Made by a program: the position numbers and the translations under genes. The notes below the pieces were generated by a model. That model was not told the origin of the DNA, searched no databases, and saw only the letters and a program-made list of their open reading frames with translations. From Acanthornis magna (Eukaryota; Chordata; Aves; Passeriformes; Acanthizidae): a stretch of DNA of 64,000 bases. The stretch is taken from the NCBI GenBank assembly GCA_036785705.1, contig JAWUZG010000032.1:13348001-13412000 (forward strand). Direction: 5' to 3'. Within the stretch, counting starts at the first letter, position 1; every line of letters starts with the position of its first letter. Below are positions 38,745-53,136 of this stretch, piece after piece.

Positions 38745-41700
38745 GTGCCTCTATTTTAAGATTGACCTTGGGTTTTTTTTGCAAAATACTGTTCTGTCAG
38801 AAAATGCCAATGTCAAATCTTTTTGCCAGTTTTAGCAGGAGGTTTTTCAGGGAGGAGTAGTAGTTCTATCTTTCGAGGTGGAGTTTCTGGCAAACTTGGT
38901 GTTCTCAGTTGAAAGTTTGAGTTTCTTACCTGGGCTGTTTCCTGTTTTGTGTTCACATCCATTGGATAAAATGCATACGTGAGGAGGCACAGGAGGCTGG
39001 GAGCTGCCATCCCTGGGATGAGCACTCTGGTCACAGGCAGAAGTGCCCTGCTTGGACTCCCTCCCTTCTTTGCTCCTCAGTGGCACTGTGACTTTTGGGG
39101 TGCCACAAAGGGAATGCCCCTCTTCCGATTTTACCCTTCTCTGTGGCTATTTATTATTCATGTAAGTACTTAAATAATAAAGTCTAATTTTTTGTTTATT
39201 TTTTATTTGCTTGTTGTAAAATAGCTGCAGCTACTCTACCTGGGGATTAGGTTCCAATAATCAGATTCTTGCTGGCCTTGCCACCACCTTACATTAGAAA
39301 TGATGTTGGCTGAGAATAAGAAATACTGAATATAAAAAGCTAACATTGAATATTCTTCTCTGTATTGTAGGTGTCAAGTTCATGTCTGCAGTATATACGT
39401 ATGTCTGAGTCAACCACAGTATATATTGATATTAATAGAATTAATGTGATTATATGCTAATAAATATATTGATGGACTTATGCTCTATTCAGTCCCAAAG
39501 GGCAGAAGTGAAAGGTGACAAAATGTCTCTGAAATGTAAGTTGCAACACCATATAATGCTATGTGTTGAATCAGAAAATTGTTCCCATTTATTCAGATTG
39601 CCTCAGGTAAGCAATTTATTTCCAGAAGGTATTGATAATGTTTCAGATGGGCAAGGAACCTGGTAATACAGAGGAAGCAATCCACTGTTACTCAAAAATT
39701 AAATTATATCATCAATGTTGCATTACCAAGATGGTTTTAACAACTTTTCTTTGAGAGGAATCCTACTTGGTTAAGCCAAAATTGAGAAATTCTACTTTCC
39801 TCTGAGGCAAAATCCTCTTATTATTGTGTATTTAATCACTGTCTATATTCAGAATACTAAAAGAAGGATTTCTCATATAATAAGCCCGATGGGGTTATGT
39901 GAATAAATGTGCATGTTGCTATATTTGCACAAGGTATAAAGAAACTTTTACTGTTCTTTAAGGATAGAAGTTCTGGTTTACTTTTGAGTTTACTTTTGAA
40001 CTACTCCCATTTTCATACAGAGTTTTGAGCTACTGGAGGGAAACATTTGGTTTTAAATATTATATGTAACATTATATATGGGTTTAGAAGTTTTGAGAAG
40101 CCAAGGCATTTACCCAAAATAGAGGAGCATCTTTAGAAGTCACCTAATGATTGGCTTTTTTTTTTTTCTTTGTTTTTTTCTTTGATCTGTGTTTGATAAC
40201 CTGAAATCTTCATTTATCTCTAAAGCTGGATATTATACCAACTTTGAATTCCAGATAGTTTAGAAACTTGGACCATTCACCATCTTTATTGACAATATAT
40301 GTTATCCTATATTCTATGTCCATAAACATTTTACCACCTTTGGCAGTGGGTAAGGACTGAGGAGAGAGGGAAGTACGGATCGATTTTTCAAGTATCTTTT
40401 AAAGTATCTATATGATTATCTCTTTCACTGTTATTGATGGACACTCACTAGATACTGTGGATTTTGTAGTGGTCTAGTTTCTGCAATAATTCCATTTAAC
40501 TGTGGACATTTGTCTCATCTCTGTGACTATCTGTATAAATAAAGACAGCCACTGCAATGAGGTGGCATGAATTTGAATTTTTTCTTCATAATTACTCATT
40601 TGGGATTGGTCTAAAAGTTGCATCTCTAATGTAGGCATTACAGGCCTTCTTCATAGTCAATAAGGATTAACATCTTCAAAGGGTGGCACATTTCATTTTA
40701 GGTCAAATACCATATGGAGAGATTTGAAACTTTTTAGCAGCACCTGAGAAGCAGAGATCCTATTGATTGTCTTCTAAAATTGTCTCCCTTTCAAAAACAT
40801 AATTAGCATTACTTGATTTTTAATGGTAACAAGCTGATGATTTACGCAGAATTGTTTTACTCCTAAGTAATTCTTTAGTTGGGGGAAAATCAGAAAGAAA
40901 GAAGTCTTGAAAACAGCTGTAATCATTTAGAAAAATTATATAAAATAATAAGAAAACTTTCAAAAGATGCTTGAATAAAGGAAACCATTGTATTCAATAA
41001 GAAAATTGCGAAGCAGCAACTTGAATTTCAGCATGCTGTGGTCACTGTGCTGCGGCAAATCTCAGCCACTGATTTGCTTGATCACAAGGTCTTCTAGGCT
41101 GAAGTTGTTTATTAACCACTAAAAGCTAAGCTTTTCTTTATATAATTTATGGCGTGCACTAAAATAAGTAGAAATGCCTTGAAAAATTATATATTGTTCA
41201 GAGAAAGATGCTTAAACCTCTATTTTTGTAGAGCATTCAAAGGAATATTGATTTCACAATGGAAACTCATGGAAACTGTGCAGCCAGCAAACCTAATTTC
41301 TGGAGTATCCCTGAATTCATAGCAGATACAAACCAAGAAAATAATGTTACATGTGAACTTTATTTCATTACTTCTTTTTAATCAACCACAAAAGAGGACA
41401 CCTGAGAGCATTTTTCTTATCTTGATCAAGAAGTACAATGTCAAACACTTAAACTGGATCTTTAGCAATCTAAACCCAGGTCAACAGTGTCTGCAGGTTT
41501 CATTCTTACAGTTGTTAGCAGGATTGGTTGACTGTATTTATACCGTCTGACAAGTGAAAAGTCTCACCAAATACAGTGAGAAAAGCCTCATAATAACTTC
41601 TGTACTGGGTGGATTTTTCTGAATTCTGTTTTTCTGTTTTCATAGCTCTGAATTCCCTCCTAAAAGTGTGAAGTACTAATTTTCTTCTCTTACTATGTTC

Positions 41701-44700
41701 TGATAAAACTTTTTGTGAGCCTGATGTTTTCTGAAACTCAAATTGTTAGTGAATTTGCTGGGCTTTATACAGTGAATGTAGATTGCACCAGATTAACATG
41801 ACAGATTAGATCCTGACATTACAAAATCTTGTCAGTACAAGAACTGCTGGGTATATGATGTGGGGAGTGTGGTGTGTTGGGCTCTCAAAAATATTAGCAA
41901 GTTGTAAGGGTAGCATTTCTGAAGACTTGGTTAGATCTTAACATGCTTGTAGTTTCTTCATTACAAACCCCAGATTTTTTAAGTCACAGTCTATTGTTGA
42001 TACAGTAAAAATTAGAATCCTGTAATGAACCTGGCTGATGTTGAGGACCTCAGAAGCAGAAGCAGAGTTTCTACATGGCTAGGAACTACTAACTTTTTTT
42101 AGCATAAGCTTATAGATGATTAGTTGGGCAAAAGAGGAAGAGCTCGTGTATCAGTTACCTTCAGCTCAGCTGTATATCCTGCAGTCGGATAAAAAGATGA
42201 GTGTGCTTGGAGAGGCTCTTATAGTAGAAATAGTAAGGACTTACTTTGTTGTAGAAGACGGTGTGATCAACTAGTTTTTAAAAAAAAAATATTGAAACCA
42301 GATGATGCAGGTCAGGAGCTGCTAGGGTCATCAAGACTGTGGAGAATCTGCTCTATGAAAATAGCTTAATGGTTCCTGCCTTCTTCCCACTATCAAAAGG
42401 AGGATGAAAGGAATATAAGTCTTGTTTAGAAATTTACTGGAAAAATAAGCGAAGGTAACCAGCAGAAAAGTGTTTGCTAAAGTAATACTGGGGAAAAATT
42501 ATATATGAATGGACCTGAAGTGAATTGCTTGAAATTAGAAAAAGGGTTTCCAGATGACCTGTCGTACAGGAAGGGATGTGGATAAAAAAAGCCAATAGAC
42601 ACATTGCAGCATTTTCAACGCAGTACAGTACAATAAGTCAAATATGATCAATTTGTGATAGAAACTGTAGCCTTCTGTGATGGCAGAGGCAGGACTTCAG
42701 TTCTGAGACCTTGCCAAGTTTTGTGTCCTTACACTTTCTCAGAAGTTTGGGAACATCCCCCAGCTATAGCTGTGCATGGCCTAGTGGCCATTTATTGAGA
42801 GGAAATCAGATGTATGGGCTGGTGAGCACAGGAGTTTCCATGACTGGATAACTGTTGTTTAAAAATGTGCTTTGATTTTGTGGTTGCCCAGCTGGAAGAG
42901 CACATCAGTGTCAGTGCACCTAATCCCTGACTTCTGACATAGACAGTAAATCTGGTTCGAGCAATGGTGAGTTTGGCCACTAGCTAAGGAAATGGACCTA
43001 AATAAAAGCTCAGAGTTTCACAGAATTCTACATTTTGGTTATTCCTTTTATGCCTCCTCTTGTATGTCATGTATCACAGTCTCTGTGATTGCAAAAGGCT
43101 ACAGTTTATGCTACTGTGCAATTACAGTACTGGATATAAGACCCAACGCGCTTCAAGAATTATGTTAAATATTGAAAAAAATATTCTGACATAGGGACCA
43201 CTAATTCTCAAACAATCCAGCACTAATATAATATTGGTATTTTGGTTTCTTTTTCAGGGCAGGTGTAAAGTGGGATTGCTGTTTAATAATTAGCTTCATA
43301 AAATCAGATCTTGAACATAGTAAATTAATGTCCATTTGTACTATGATTCTATTTTGTACTTATGATATTGTGATTTTATGTGTTACGCTATTGAATACCG
43401 TTTGTTAGAGATATCTAGTCCTGTAGAGTCCTGATGGATTGGGTTCTGGAAAAGTTTTAGTTAGTGAATAAACTGAGAAAAAGTTTCTATTAAGTATTTA
43501 TGAGGGAAACATTTTTACTGTTTAGCAGACACATAGGGGAAAAATATCTCCGTTTGAACTGTATTGCAATTTTCTTTTTGCAATATTACCAATAGGTTAT
43601 TTTTACATTTCATTCATGGCAATTGTATGTTGAGTACTAACTGAAACTGAAGTTAGCAAAAAAGAGGCGCTTTGCAGTAACTAAGGCAGCTGTGTAAGTA
43701 TTTTACTTTGTTTCATCGTTAAGAAATTTCACTGTACAATTGATAACATTGGTGGAAGACGTAGATTAGGTTATGTAAAAGATTAATAGTTTTGACTTTA
43801 AAGCAGTAAGTTCATTAGGGAAGTGAAAATTAAAATTGTGCAAATGATTTAGTATAAAAGTAGAGTTCACATAATCATTTCAAGTATGAAATTTTTTTAA
43901 ACAGTTCTGAAAGAGTGACCAAGTTAAATATTTGGGCTTAATCCAATGAAAACTCCAGTGAGACTCCTAAAATATACATTTAACATCTACTGTTAAGTTT
44001 TTCTGTTGTGTAAAAACAATTAATTCTTTTACCTGTGTTTCTGTGTGTAATATTGCTGGATATGTCACAGGTCCCATGCATTTGTTTGTATACATGAATT
44101 TAACTGAGTTCAAAATCAGGGCAATAATTTCGAACTGTTTGTTCTAGCATAAAAGTAAGCTCAAAATTTCATAGCCTCTGAAATACATTATTCTTCATCT
44201 TCATTTTTGGACCAATTTTTAAATCAAGACATGTAATACTAACTGTTTATGGTCTTATTAAATATTGGAAAATATAAAAGTGTTTCATTTGCAGCACATT
44301 TCCTGGTCTTTTGTAAGAGAGTTGCATTGACTATTTGTAGCTGCAAAAATTAATGAAGTATTAATTTCTTATTCTCCTAGAGGTCTTGTTTTTGTTTGTT
44401 TTGTTGGCAGTTTTTCATTATACTGGAATATCAATGTAGCCTGTTTAAATAGTAATTTAGGAAATGAAGTGAAGAATGATCAAAACTATAAAAAATTGCC
44501 TCTCTCTAGGAAAGAAGAAAAGCTAATTACAGTAACAAATTTGGTAAAATTATTATTTCATGCTTTTTGGGTTAGCCTGTACCCAAAAGCTCTGTCTCCA
44601 ACATAATTCATTTAGTGTTTCTGAGTATTTTTTTGCATAAACCTTTATATTAAAACCTCAATACATTTTTCTCCAACTTTTTACACTTTCTCTGTAGAAT

Positions 44701-45151
44701 AAAAATTACCTCTCTATTGTCACCAATCAGCTTTCTTAACTGTTAATTTTGCCTTTATATGAGAGCATAGTTATTATTCACTTGAAGCTTTTCACTAGAG
44801 TTTTTCTACCTGAGGCCTGGAACCATCAAGCAGCTTCTTATAAATTAAATGTATAATTAAAATGACAGCTTGGTTTAAAAAATACACTATAAAATTTCTT
44901 GTATCTTTGTGTCAAGTAATCTAATAATTCCCTCTACTCTGAGCCTACTTTTCATGATCACTACTTTGCAAAGGTTATCATGTAAAAAATTCTGGAAAAC
45001 TATTAGGTAAGCTCTGACCTTTTCACGGGAGGACAGGATAGTTCCTTTGTACTTGTCTGTCCCTGGCTGCCTGGCCAAGCTGTGGTTTGCCCTGGAGAAG
45101 GATTTGGTGACAGTCACAGGGACAGCATCATTCTCACTGTGCTGTCCCAAA

Positions 45152-45174
45152 ATGCAAATGCTTCGGTATAAAAA
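45152..45174 (+). promoter_or_regulatory. Octamer ATGCAAAT next to TATAAAAA (possible promoter-like element)
   Basis: A perfect octamer motif (45152-45159) lies 7 bases upstream of a strong TATA-like box (GGTATAAAAAGGG, box at 45167-45174), at the edge of a GC-richer patch (about 45010-45150). Octamer plus TATA is known from some POU-factor-driven promoters. Both motifs are short, no transcript start or gene follows, and chance is the leading explanation. Confidence 0.15.
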
Positions 45175-47702
45175 GGGAAATGTGCTGGTTTAAATTGTTT
45201 AGTAACAGCAGCTGAAAGTGCATTTCCTTTGAAGATCATTAGTGTGTGTTGAGCGAAGTACTTTATGAGAATTTAACTGTGCCAGATACGTACACTGACA
45301 AGGCTGTCTTTGCAAGAATCTCTCAGCTGCCTCAACAGCTGTAAAAATAAAAATACCACTCACTGACTCTTAAAACTCTTAGCAGCAAATCCTTCCAGTC
45401 ACTTTTGGCATGCTAAGCTTAACCAGGAGATGTTTTTACAAAAAACTTAAATAAGTAATTAGAATGGTAGGTGATAAATGATGATCAAAAAGTATAAAGT
45501 CTGATTGTATTGGTAGCGTATTTCTAGCTTTGTTATTAAAAGGTAGGAAGTAATTAGAAGTAGGTTAATCTTCTCTGAAAAGCTTAACCAGTGTTTGTTG
45601 TGCAGAACAGCTGCTCATTCATGCAGAAGAATGACCTGTGATCTGAAAACATTTTCATGTAAGAATAATTTTTGCAGGCACTTTAGCTCCATTGATTTTC
45701 CTTGGATTATTCAGCCATGTTATCGTACTTGTAGCAGTTTTCCAGGATCGTTTACTGAAAAGATGAGTTAGTAATGCCAAGAAACTAAATAAAGCAAGAA
45801 CCTTCAGATACTCGTGAGCCGGGGGAATCCTTGTAGCTCTGAGGCTTTGGGTATGCTTTTAGAAAATATGTGGGTCCAGGTGCAAACATTCTTAATCGCC
45901 GCTTAAGAAAGTGCACATGAAACTTGGAATATCCTGTAGAATAACATAATTTGTAGTGAATTTGCTGGAAGGTGGTTTGCTGCTATACAGAGGAATAAGT
46001 TCTTTTTGAATAATTTTGTCATATTCTGCATATCAAACATATAGCCTATATAATTTAGGAAAGACCTTAGATTGTTTCAGCTACGGGGTAGCAATAATTG
46101 CCTAGGAAAAAATAGTATTTCTAGTATTTGTAGCAAAAAGGTGGGAAGCAATCATCTAGTGGATTGCAATTAATTTTCAAAATCCCGACTTGCCAAAGGA
46201 CATTGTTATGGGAAGCAGTAGCATCTTCCATAATCTGGAAGTCCTGTTATATCCTCTCAAGTGTACCTGTCTTGTGCCATTATTTTGTGGAGAAGAATTG
46301 TGCTGGCTGCTGTACCTCATACCCCAAACAATGCAAATTATACATTTACTAGGAAGAACTTAATTCCTATCTGTGTGTTTCTTCTGAATTGAATGTATTT
46401 CAATTCTAGTCCTAGATTCCACCGGAGTAAATTTAAGTGGTGTAAAATTTTCATACAAAGTCTTTGCCTTTTTGCATAAAACATGGGATAGGTTGTGAAG
46501 AAATAAAAATTGCTTTTTATTCATTTTCCTCCTTGTTGAAAAGATAATCTATTTGATATAAATAAAGATTTGGTTTTGCTTGGTTTGTGGGATTTTTTTT
46601 TTGTTGTTTTGTTTTGTATTCTAAATACCTTGGGAATGCTATGCTGATTTCTTTGTGCAGCTCTGCCACCAAGCAACTAAGCCACTGACTAAACCACTCT
46701 CTAATTCCAACAGCTTCAGGTTAATGCTCCTGCTGTGAATGTTGGAGTGGTTCTGTTGTTAATTTGATAAAGAAAATTCAACAGACCTTACTAGTCATGT
46801 ATTGGGTTAGTAAAGGTTGTTTTGTTCATTTTTGAAACTGGCTAAAATGAAATTCAAAGGCAATCTTAAAGCCTCTTTATGAATTGTTCATTTTATGTTA
46901 TAGTAGTTTATCTTTTATATAGTAAATTTGACTTCATCTATAAATACTGTTTTATGTGATTTATTACTGTAAAGACAATATTTGTAATTAGTTGCTTTTT
47001 AGTAGTAAAAAGGCAACGAATTACACAGAAAAGACTTTTTTCCCCTATAAATTCTTCTTTATTTTATAATTATTGAAGTATTTTGTAAGTAAAAATATGA
47101 TCTCTTTTGGCAGCCATAAGATAAATAATTTTAGCAGTGAACTATTTTTCTGTATTTGACAAGGTATTAATTACATAAATTCAAAGAATTGGTAGCAAAT
47201 AGAATGAATCATTACTAATCTGTGCTAAATTATAAATAGATACTCTTAAAATGACTTAAAAAGGAGAAAAATCTTTGATAGAAGTTAAAAGTTTATAACA
47301 TATAACTGCAGAGTTCTCTGAGGAAGAATTGGGTCCCTGTTGTAACTATCAGGAAAAGATTTATAAATATATGTTATGATGAAAATGGCTAAGCTATTGG
47401 AAAAAAAAAAGTTCGTCCAAAGAAAGAATATATATGTCTCTCTCTACACATACCTCAACTTGAAAAGATCTTGTTGGGTGTATTGTATAGTGCTTAAGTA
47501 GCTCATAGAAGTGAGTGTTCACAGGAATGTGACATATATATGTTGTCAAAGCAAATTATGTTTAAAATGTGTAGCATTTGGTGCTTGCAGCTGTAAAAGT
47601 ACTGTACTACAATTGAGAAACATGTGAAAACCTGCAGATGCTAGACTTCTCTGTTATTGAAAGTAAATTTTTCAAATTAGACATTAGTTTAAAGGAGAAA
47701 CC

Positions 47703-47726
47703 AAAGATTTTCTTTTGAAAATCTTT
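47703..47726. repeat. Perfect hairpin, 10-bp arms, 4-nt loop
   Basis: AAAGATTTTC, loop TTTT, then GAAAATCTTT. Confidence 0.9.
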
Positions 47727-50700
47727 ATCTAAGCTCTGAGTTAAAAAATAGATTTTATTGTAAATGAGATTGTTGTGTTCATTTTTAACCTGTAGGAGGT
47801 TTCATCATATTTTTACAATAGTAGGTAATTTACAGCTGAAAATCCATATGGGGAAGTAATAGATAATATAGGTGTAACAATCATCAACAAAGTGATCTGA
47901 AATCAATTTTTGTAACTGTTTAAACCCCACACTTTAGTTTATGGCAACAGCTTAAATAAATCTGAATAAAATTCCAGAACAGAAAATGAAACTCTGATAT
48001 GATAAATTTTCTCTCTGATAAATTCTTCAATTATATATGTGGTTTTCAAAATTTTATAATCTATAGATGAGATGGCAAAATTCAGGGTTCTAATTGAAAA
48101 ACTGACCACAATTTAATTAAGCCTTTGCAACTTGTCATGTGACTTTCCGAGTCTAAATTTTGTAGTTATTGTCAGTAAAAAAATGAGTACTCTTGCATGA
48201 AGAATGTTCCTATGGTTTGCCTTGTGTAATGAACTTTAATCTTATGTTTAGTCTTCTTTTTATTATAATAGCTATTATACGAAAATAAAAGTTCTATCCA
48301 ACTGTTTGTATTCTTATTAGTCTTTAATATCAACTTTTTGATTATTACCCTACAGAAAGTAAATTCTGAAAAAGGAGTTGTAAGATCAACGGTCTCATAC
48401 AGTAGTCATCTTACATTCTAGTAGTTGTCAATTTTTTGGGGTAATTGTAGTGTTGCAAAAGAAGAATATTATGGGAGAGACCCTGAGGACATAAAATGTT
48501 GCAGAAATAATTTATTTTTAAAGGACAGCTTTCTCACTTAGGAAGTATTCCACACACCAGTAGAAAGGAAAAATAATTTAAAAAAAAATCCTGTTCGCTA
48601 ATTTTAATCCATGCCAGATAGAGGGGAAAAATGAACTATATCCAAACAATATGGAAGAAAGACTTCAATAGAGGGAAAGTCTGAGTTTGAATTTGTCTGA
48701 TTAGCTAACTGTGCGTTAAATAGTCTCATTTACCGGTACTTACTGAAGTGTTTCCATCTGTAAGTTTGTTTACTATGACTGTGGAATTGTAGAGATTCCC
48801 TTCAGAGGAAGGACAGGCTAGGGCAAAAAAATTCTTTAACTGTTTTCTTCTTGGCCAGGTGCCTAAAAGCACTTCCTCTGAACAGCAGATCAGATTGCTT
48901 TATTTTTCAATACATTGCAGACAGATGAGTAATGTTTTCTTTCACTAATGCCCAGTAATGAACTGGTTTTCTTATTTTATCCTTTTTGTACAACTGTATA
49001 TCTCTATAAACGTCTGCAGTTCTCACTCATACTCTTTCAAGAGTTTTACACTCAGAACCCTAATTTAACAATGAGTACCTGAATCTCTGATACAAGTAAA
49101 ATATACTTCTAAATAAAGCTAAAATAAACTTGGATAAAGTTTTCCATATTAGCATACTAGAATATTACAATCTAGGGAAATAGATTGAGCATACCAAGTA
49201 CTGAAGGATCCATTTCACGTATGATTATGCAACATCCAGCAAGTCCTTAGTTTTTGCTCTTGTCTAAAAATAAAAACATGTGATTGTTTTCAAGTGGTGT
49301 GTGCGTGATGCATTTGACTGATTGCTATGAATTTCAAGAACGGTTTTTTTTACTGTGACCTGTTCTCTTAAGTTGTTTTGAAAAGTCTTCGTAATGTGTA
49401 TTAAGCATCAAATATTGAGATAGAATTATGTGACCAATTATAATGCCTTTATATAATATAATAATGCATTCTCCAGGAAGCTTTGAGTGAAAATCAGGCA
49501 AATGAAGGAAAATTGGCAAAGGTCACATTGAATAACTCAGGCCAGAATTTGGCCTCTGCAGTTAGGAAACAGAGCAGCAAGAACAGCAATTTAATGTTCT
49601 GTTTGATTTTTTTTACATTAAGAAAAAATTAGATATATTGAAATAATAGTTATATCTTTTGCTTTGCTTTTTTATTTTTTTTTAAACTTCTATTTTTCTA
49701 ATTTTTTACTTTAAGTGAATTTTGGAAGTTACAGATATCCTGCTAAATGAGTATGACCTTTTCATACAGATTTTCAAAACTGAGTCTAAAACATTTTACA
49801 CTGGATCAGAAATCCCATGCCTACTACTTTGCTTCCAAAGCCATTTGACCTTTAAGTATTTTTCTGAGGTCTTTCCTTGAAAGATACCAGTTTGTTTAAA
49901 CTGTCTGTCTCCTAGATAGTGGTCTGTGTTGGGTATTTGAAAACAGCAGTGCAGGACAGGGAGGTTGTGTGTCTAGAATACATTTGCATGTTTCGTGGTA
50001 ATGCAACCTGACAAGTGGATTGGGCAGTCAGTTTTGGGATGGTCCGAAAACTATTGCCTTGTCTTATTGGTCAGTTACAACATCAGAATCAAGGACTCTT
50101 TAGTATCGAAAATAGCCTTGCCAGCAGGTTGGAATAGGACATCATGATCTACCTCGTGGACAGATAAAGGATTTATTACACTCCACTTCCCAAGATTTTG
50201 TACTAATGTGAATCTCTCACTTTACAAAGACAAAGAGTGCCTGGAAATGGAGCTCAAAAATACTTATATAGTTTGCATATATATAGATTTTACCTCAGAC
50301 TTACTCTGATTGTGAAGTTTTCTAGTTGAATTAGTTCACTATTAAGTGTAATTGATACTGAGTGCAGTCGCACAGCTTCTTGGACTTTTGGCTTCCATTC
50401 ACTGTCCAGAAAAGCCCACTTCACAATGCTGGACTGAAAGGTTATGATCTCAGTGTGTTACCAGCACCTTCTATACTGCCAAGTACTGTGATGTGTAGAA
50501 AGCACAGAAAGTTAAACTGCCATGGACTGCAGGGCAACGTGCATTCAAAACAGTTCATCAGTCTGAGAAAATACTTAGCACTGTCTTGCAGAACAGCATA
50601 GCTCTTTAACTATTTTCCTTGTGGGCCAGGAGGAAAAGGACCTGTAGATAATACTTCATCTTCCATTTTGCTGAGCCAAGTACAGGGGAAGCTGGCCAGG

Positions 50701-51181
50701 ATGTCTCAGTTGCTGCAGTCCATAAAGGAGAGGCCAGGAGGAGACATGTTTTATCCCTTCATTAGTCTGCTTTGGAAAGCAAATACCTATACTAAAGATA
50801 TGGGGAGAGAGGGAGCTGATAATTACCATCAACATCCGTTTGATCTGGCTAAGTTATTTCTGCATCTGCTTCTTACAGATTTTTGTGGTCCATGCCATCA
50901 CTCTGGTACTTGAGAGTAAGAAGATTAAAACCCCATGATTTATTTGGTTATTAAGACTGATAATGTTACATATTTACAGGCTACTTTCAGATTAATGTGG
51001 TATTTGTAATATTTTGTGCCTTACTAGGTCAAGTAATGAAACTCTAATAGTCATTACCAAATCTGATCTCCAAGTAGAACACCAGTTGTGGGGTTTTAAG
51101 TAGAGCATGGATTTGACTCAAAGGTTGGATATGCAAATCCGCTTAATTTCCATAACTGCTTAATGCTTAGACAGAGCCTTA

Positions 51182-51254
51182 ATAATCAAAGAATTCAAAG
51201 AGGCTTGAATATGATATTCATATATTCAACAAATAATATGCATTCTTTGATTAT
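51182..51254. repeat. 73-base compound hairpin just upstream of the last coding exon
   Basis: An outer 13-bp perfect stem pairs ATAATCAAAGAAT (51182-51194) with ATTCTTTGATTAT (51242-51254). Inside, TTGAATAT (51205-51212) pairs with ATATTCAA (51222-51229) across a 9-nt loop. The two stems are separated by internal loops of about 10 and 12 bases. The overall size resembles a microRNA precursor, but the large internal loop and very AT-rich stems make that unlikely. Confidence 0.75.
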
Positions 51255-51591
51255 ATATTTTTTCTGTATGTTTAAAAGTGGCACAGGAAAGAGTCTCTTA
51301 CTCCTTTGTTCCTAAAATATTTGTTTCTTGGCAGCAGTTGTCTGGATGTATAGCAGATGTACTAAATATAACCTGCCCATGATTTAATGCAGCACACATG
51401 TAGAAAATGAAAATAACATTAATACAAGTTGTTATTTTAATAAGGACCTTTGGGCAAAAGGAAGCACTGTTCTGGTCTGAACTACTTATTCAGTGATATA
51501 AATAGAAGTTTTGAGTTTCCAGGATTGTCAGTCTGGCAAAGTTCATTTGACCTCAATTTGTGATGCAAGACTCCTGAAAATAATGTCCTCA

Positions 51592-51762
<171 letters not shown>

Positions 51763-51780
51763 GCAGTAGTACAGGTGAGA
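51763..51780 (+). other. BCKDHB: Start of 3' UTR and splice donor 12 nt after the stop codon
   Basis: After TGA, 12 bases run to CAG|GTGAGA, with GT at 51775-51776, a near-consensus donor. A junction this close to the stop (under about 50 bases) would not trigger nonsense-mediated decay. No canonical AATAAA is found between here and 55845; only ATTAAA variants occur (51958, 51994, 52785, 52798). An unspliced short 3' UTR using one of these remains possible. Confidence 0.6.
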
Positions 51781-53027
51781 AATAATATCTTATACTGACA
51801 GTTTACCTGTAAGGATTCTGACAGGATAACTGCAAGGTTTGGGGCTATAGTACTACTCTTTTATTTAGTTAGTTTTAATAAGAATTGCCTTTTATGGCTT
51901 TGGGCCTTCAGTCTTAAACGTGTCTGAATATTTTTAGTTACTGCCATTGAAATCAGTATTAAAAGTTAATTATCTTGCTTAATCGATCTGAAAATTAAAT
52001 GTCTTCAATCTTGAGAAGTGAAGAGAGTATAAAGTGAAGGGTGAAAGGAATAGTTATGCAGAGAATATATTTTCATCTCTATTAGAATACTCAAAAGTTA
52101 CTGCATAGGCAAGCCATAGTGTTAAATTTTATAGTTTTTCACTCCTCAGGGTGGCCTGTAATCCTGCAGGACTAATAACACCCAATTTACCCTGAATATT
52201 GGCTCTGTGTTGTAAACCTACACAAACCATTGAAAATATGTGAAGCATCTGTAGTGCCCTACAGTTCTGTTCAAGTACAGTTATAAGGCTAATAGTCAAT
52301 ATTTATTCTAAAAGTAATTGTTTTTTATGGTCTTTAATGTAATTTGCTTGAAGATTTCTGTTCGCAGAGTACCAAGACTGTGAAGTAATATATATTTCTG
52401 TGTCAGTTAATCGCAGTCTGTAACATCTTCTGTTGCATTGTAACATTCTACTGAGTAGCATTTGACTGTGGGGTGGCTGATCAGGATTTAGGATTTTGCG
52501 AGGCTGTTGGAGAAATTCTGGTGTTTAGTGACCAAAGTTTAACAGCTGAAAAAATGTGTCAATTCAATATATTCTCTGCTTCCTTTAACTGAACAAAGTA
52601 GTCTAATTTTTGAGATACGGTCTTGATGGGTCTGAACTAAAAAGAAGAAAAAGCCTCTTTTCCTTTGGAATAAGGAGAATCTGTAATGGGCAGGCAGGGG
52701 ATTTTCAGCTGTTGACGTCAAAGACAGGAGGGCCAAGGTGGGCCCTATATTTGGGGCGCCATCTTCTGTCCATTTTACCTCTGCATTAAACTGTGAATTA
52801 AATTTAGAGACATGGATAGAAGGTTGCCAGTACAATAATGTTAATTTCTGTTGTATACATAATTACTTCCAGGAGACTTTTTTGTGTTCAGTCCTGTTTG
52901 TTTCCTTCAAGAGCTGGTAGTGGAGTGCCTGTGGGAGAAATGGGATTGCTACCAGTCACGCAGTGTCTCCAAAGTATAAACTAGTTCACTTTTCTCAAAA
53001 ATCTCGTTACTGACATACCAGAGCATT

Positions 53028-53080
53028 TCATAGAATCACAGAATGTGCTGAATTGGAACACAGAAAACTCTGCATTCTGG
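53028..53080 (-). mobile_element. CR1 LINE 3' end scrap, reverse orientation
   Basis: 'TCATAGAATCACAGAATGTG' followed by 'CTGAATTGGAA' is the reverse complement of a CR1 3' terminus (octamer tail plus last UTR bases). Beyond about 53080 the match fades, though the element may continue in degraded form to about 53150. Confidence 0.7.
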
Positions 53081-53136
53081 TTTGTCTAACAAAACCTCCA
53101 GATGTTGGGGCCCATAGCACCACATCTTTGGGTTGG

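Noticed and set aside
42950..42966. GGTTCGAG, reminiscent of a tRNA B box
   Set aside because: No matching A box or cloverleaf can be drawn around it.
42781..42982. 10-bp inverted ends (CTAGTGGCCA / TGGCCACTAG) about 180 bases apart, like a small DNA transposon
   Set aside because: Arms this short at this distance are expected several times by chance, and no target duplication is seen.
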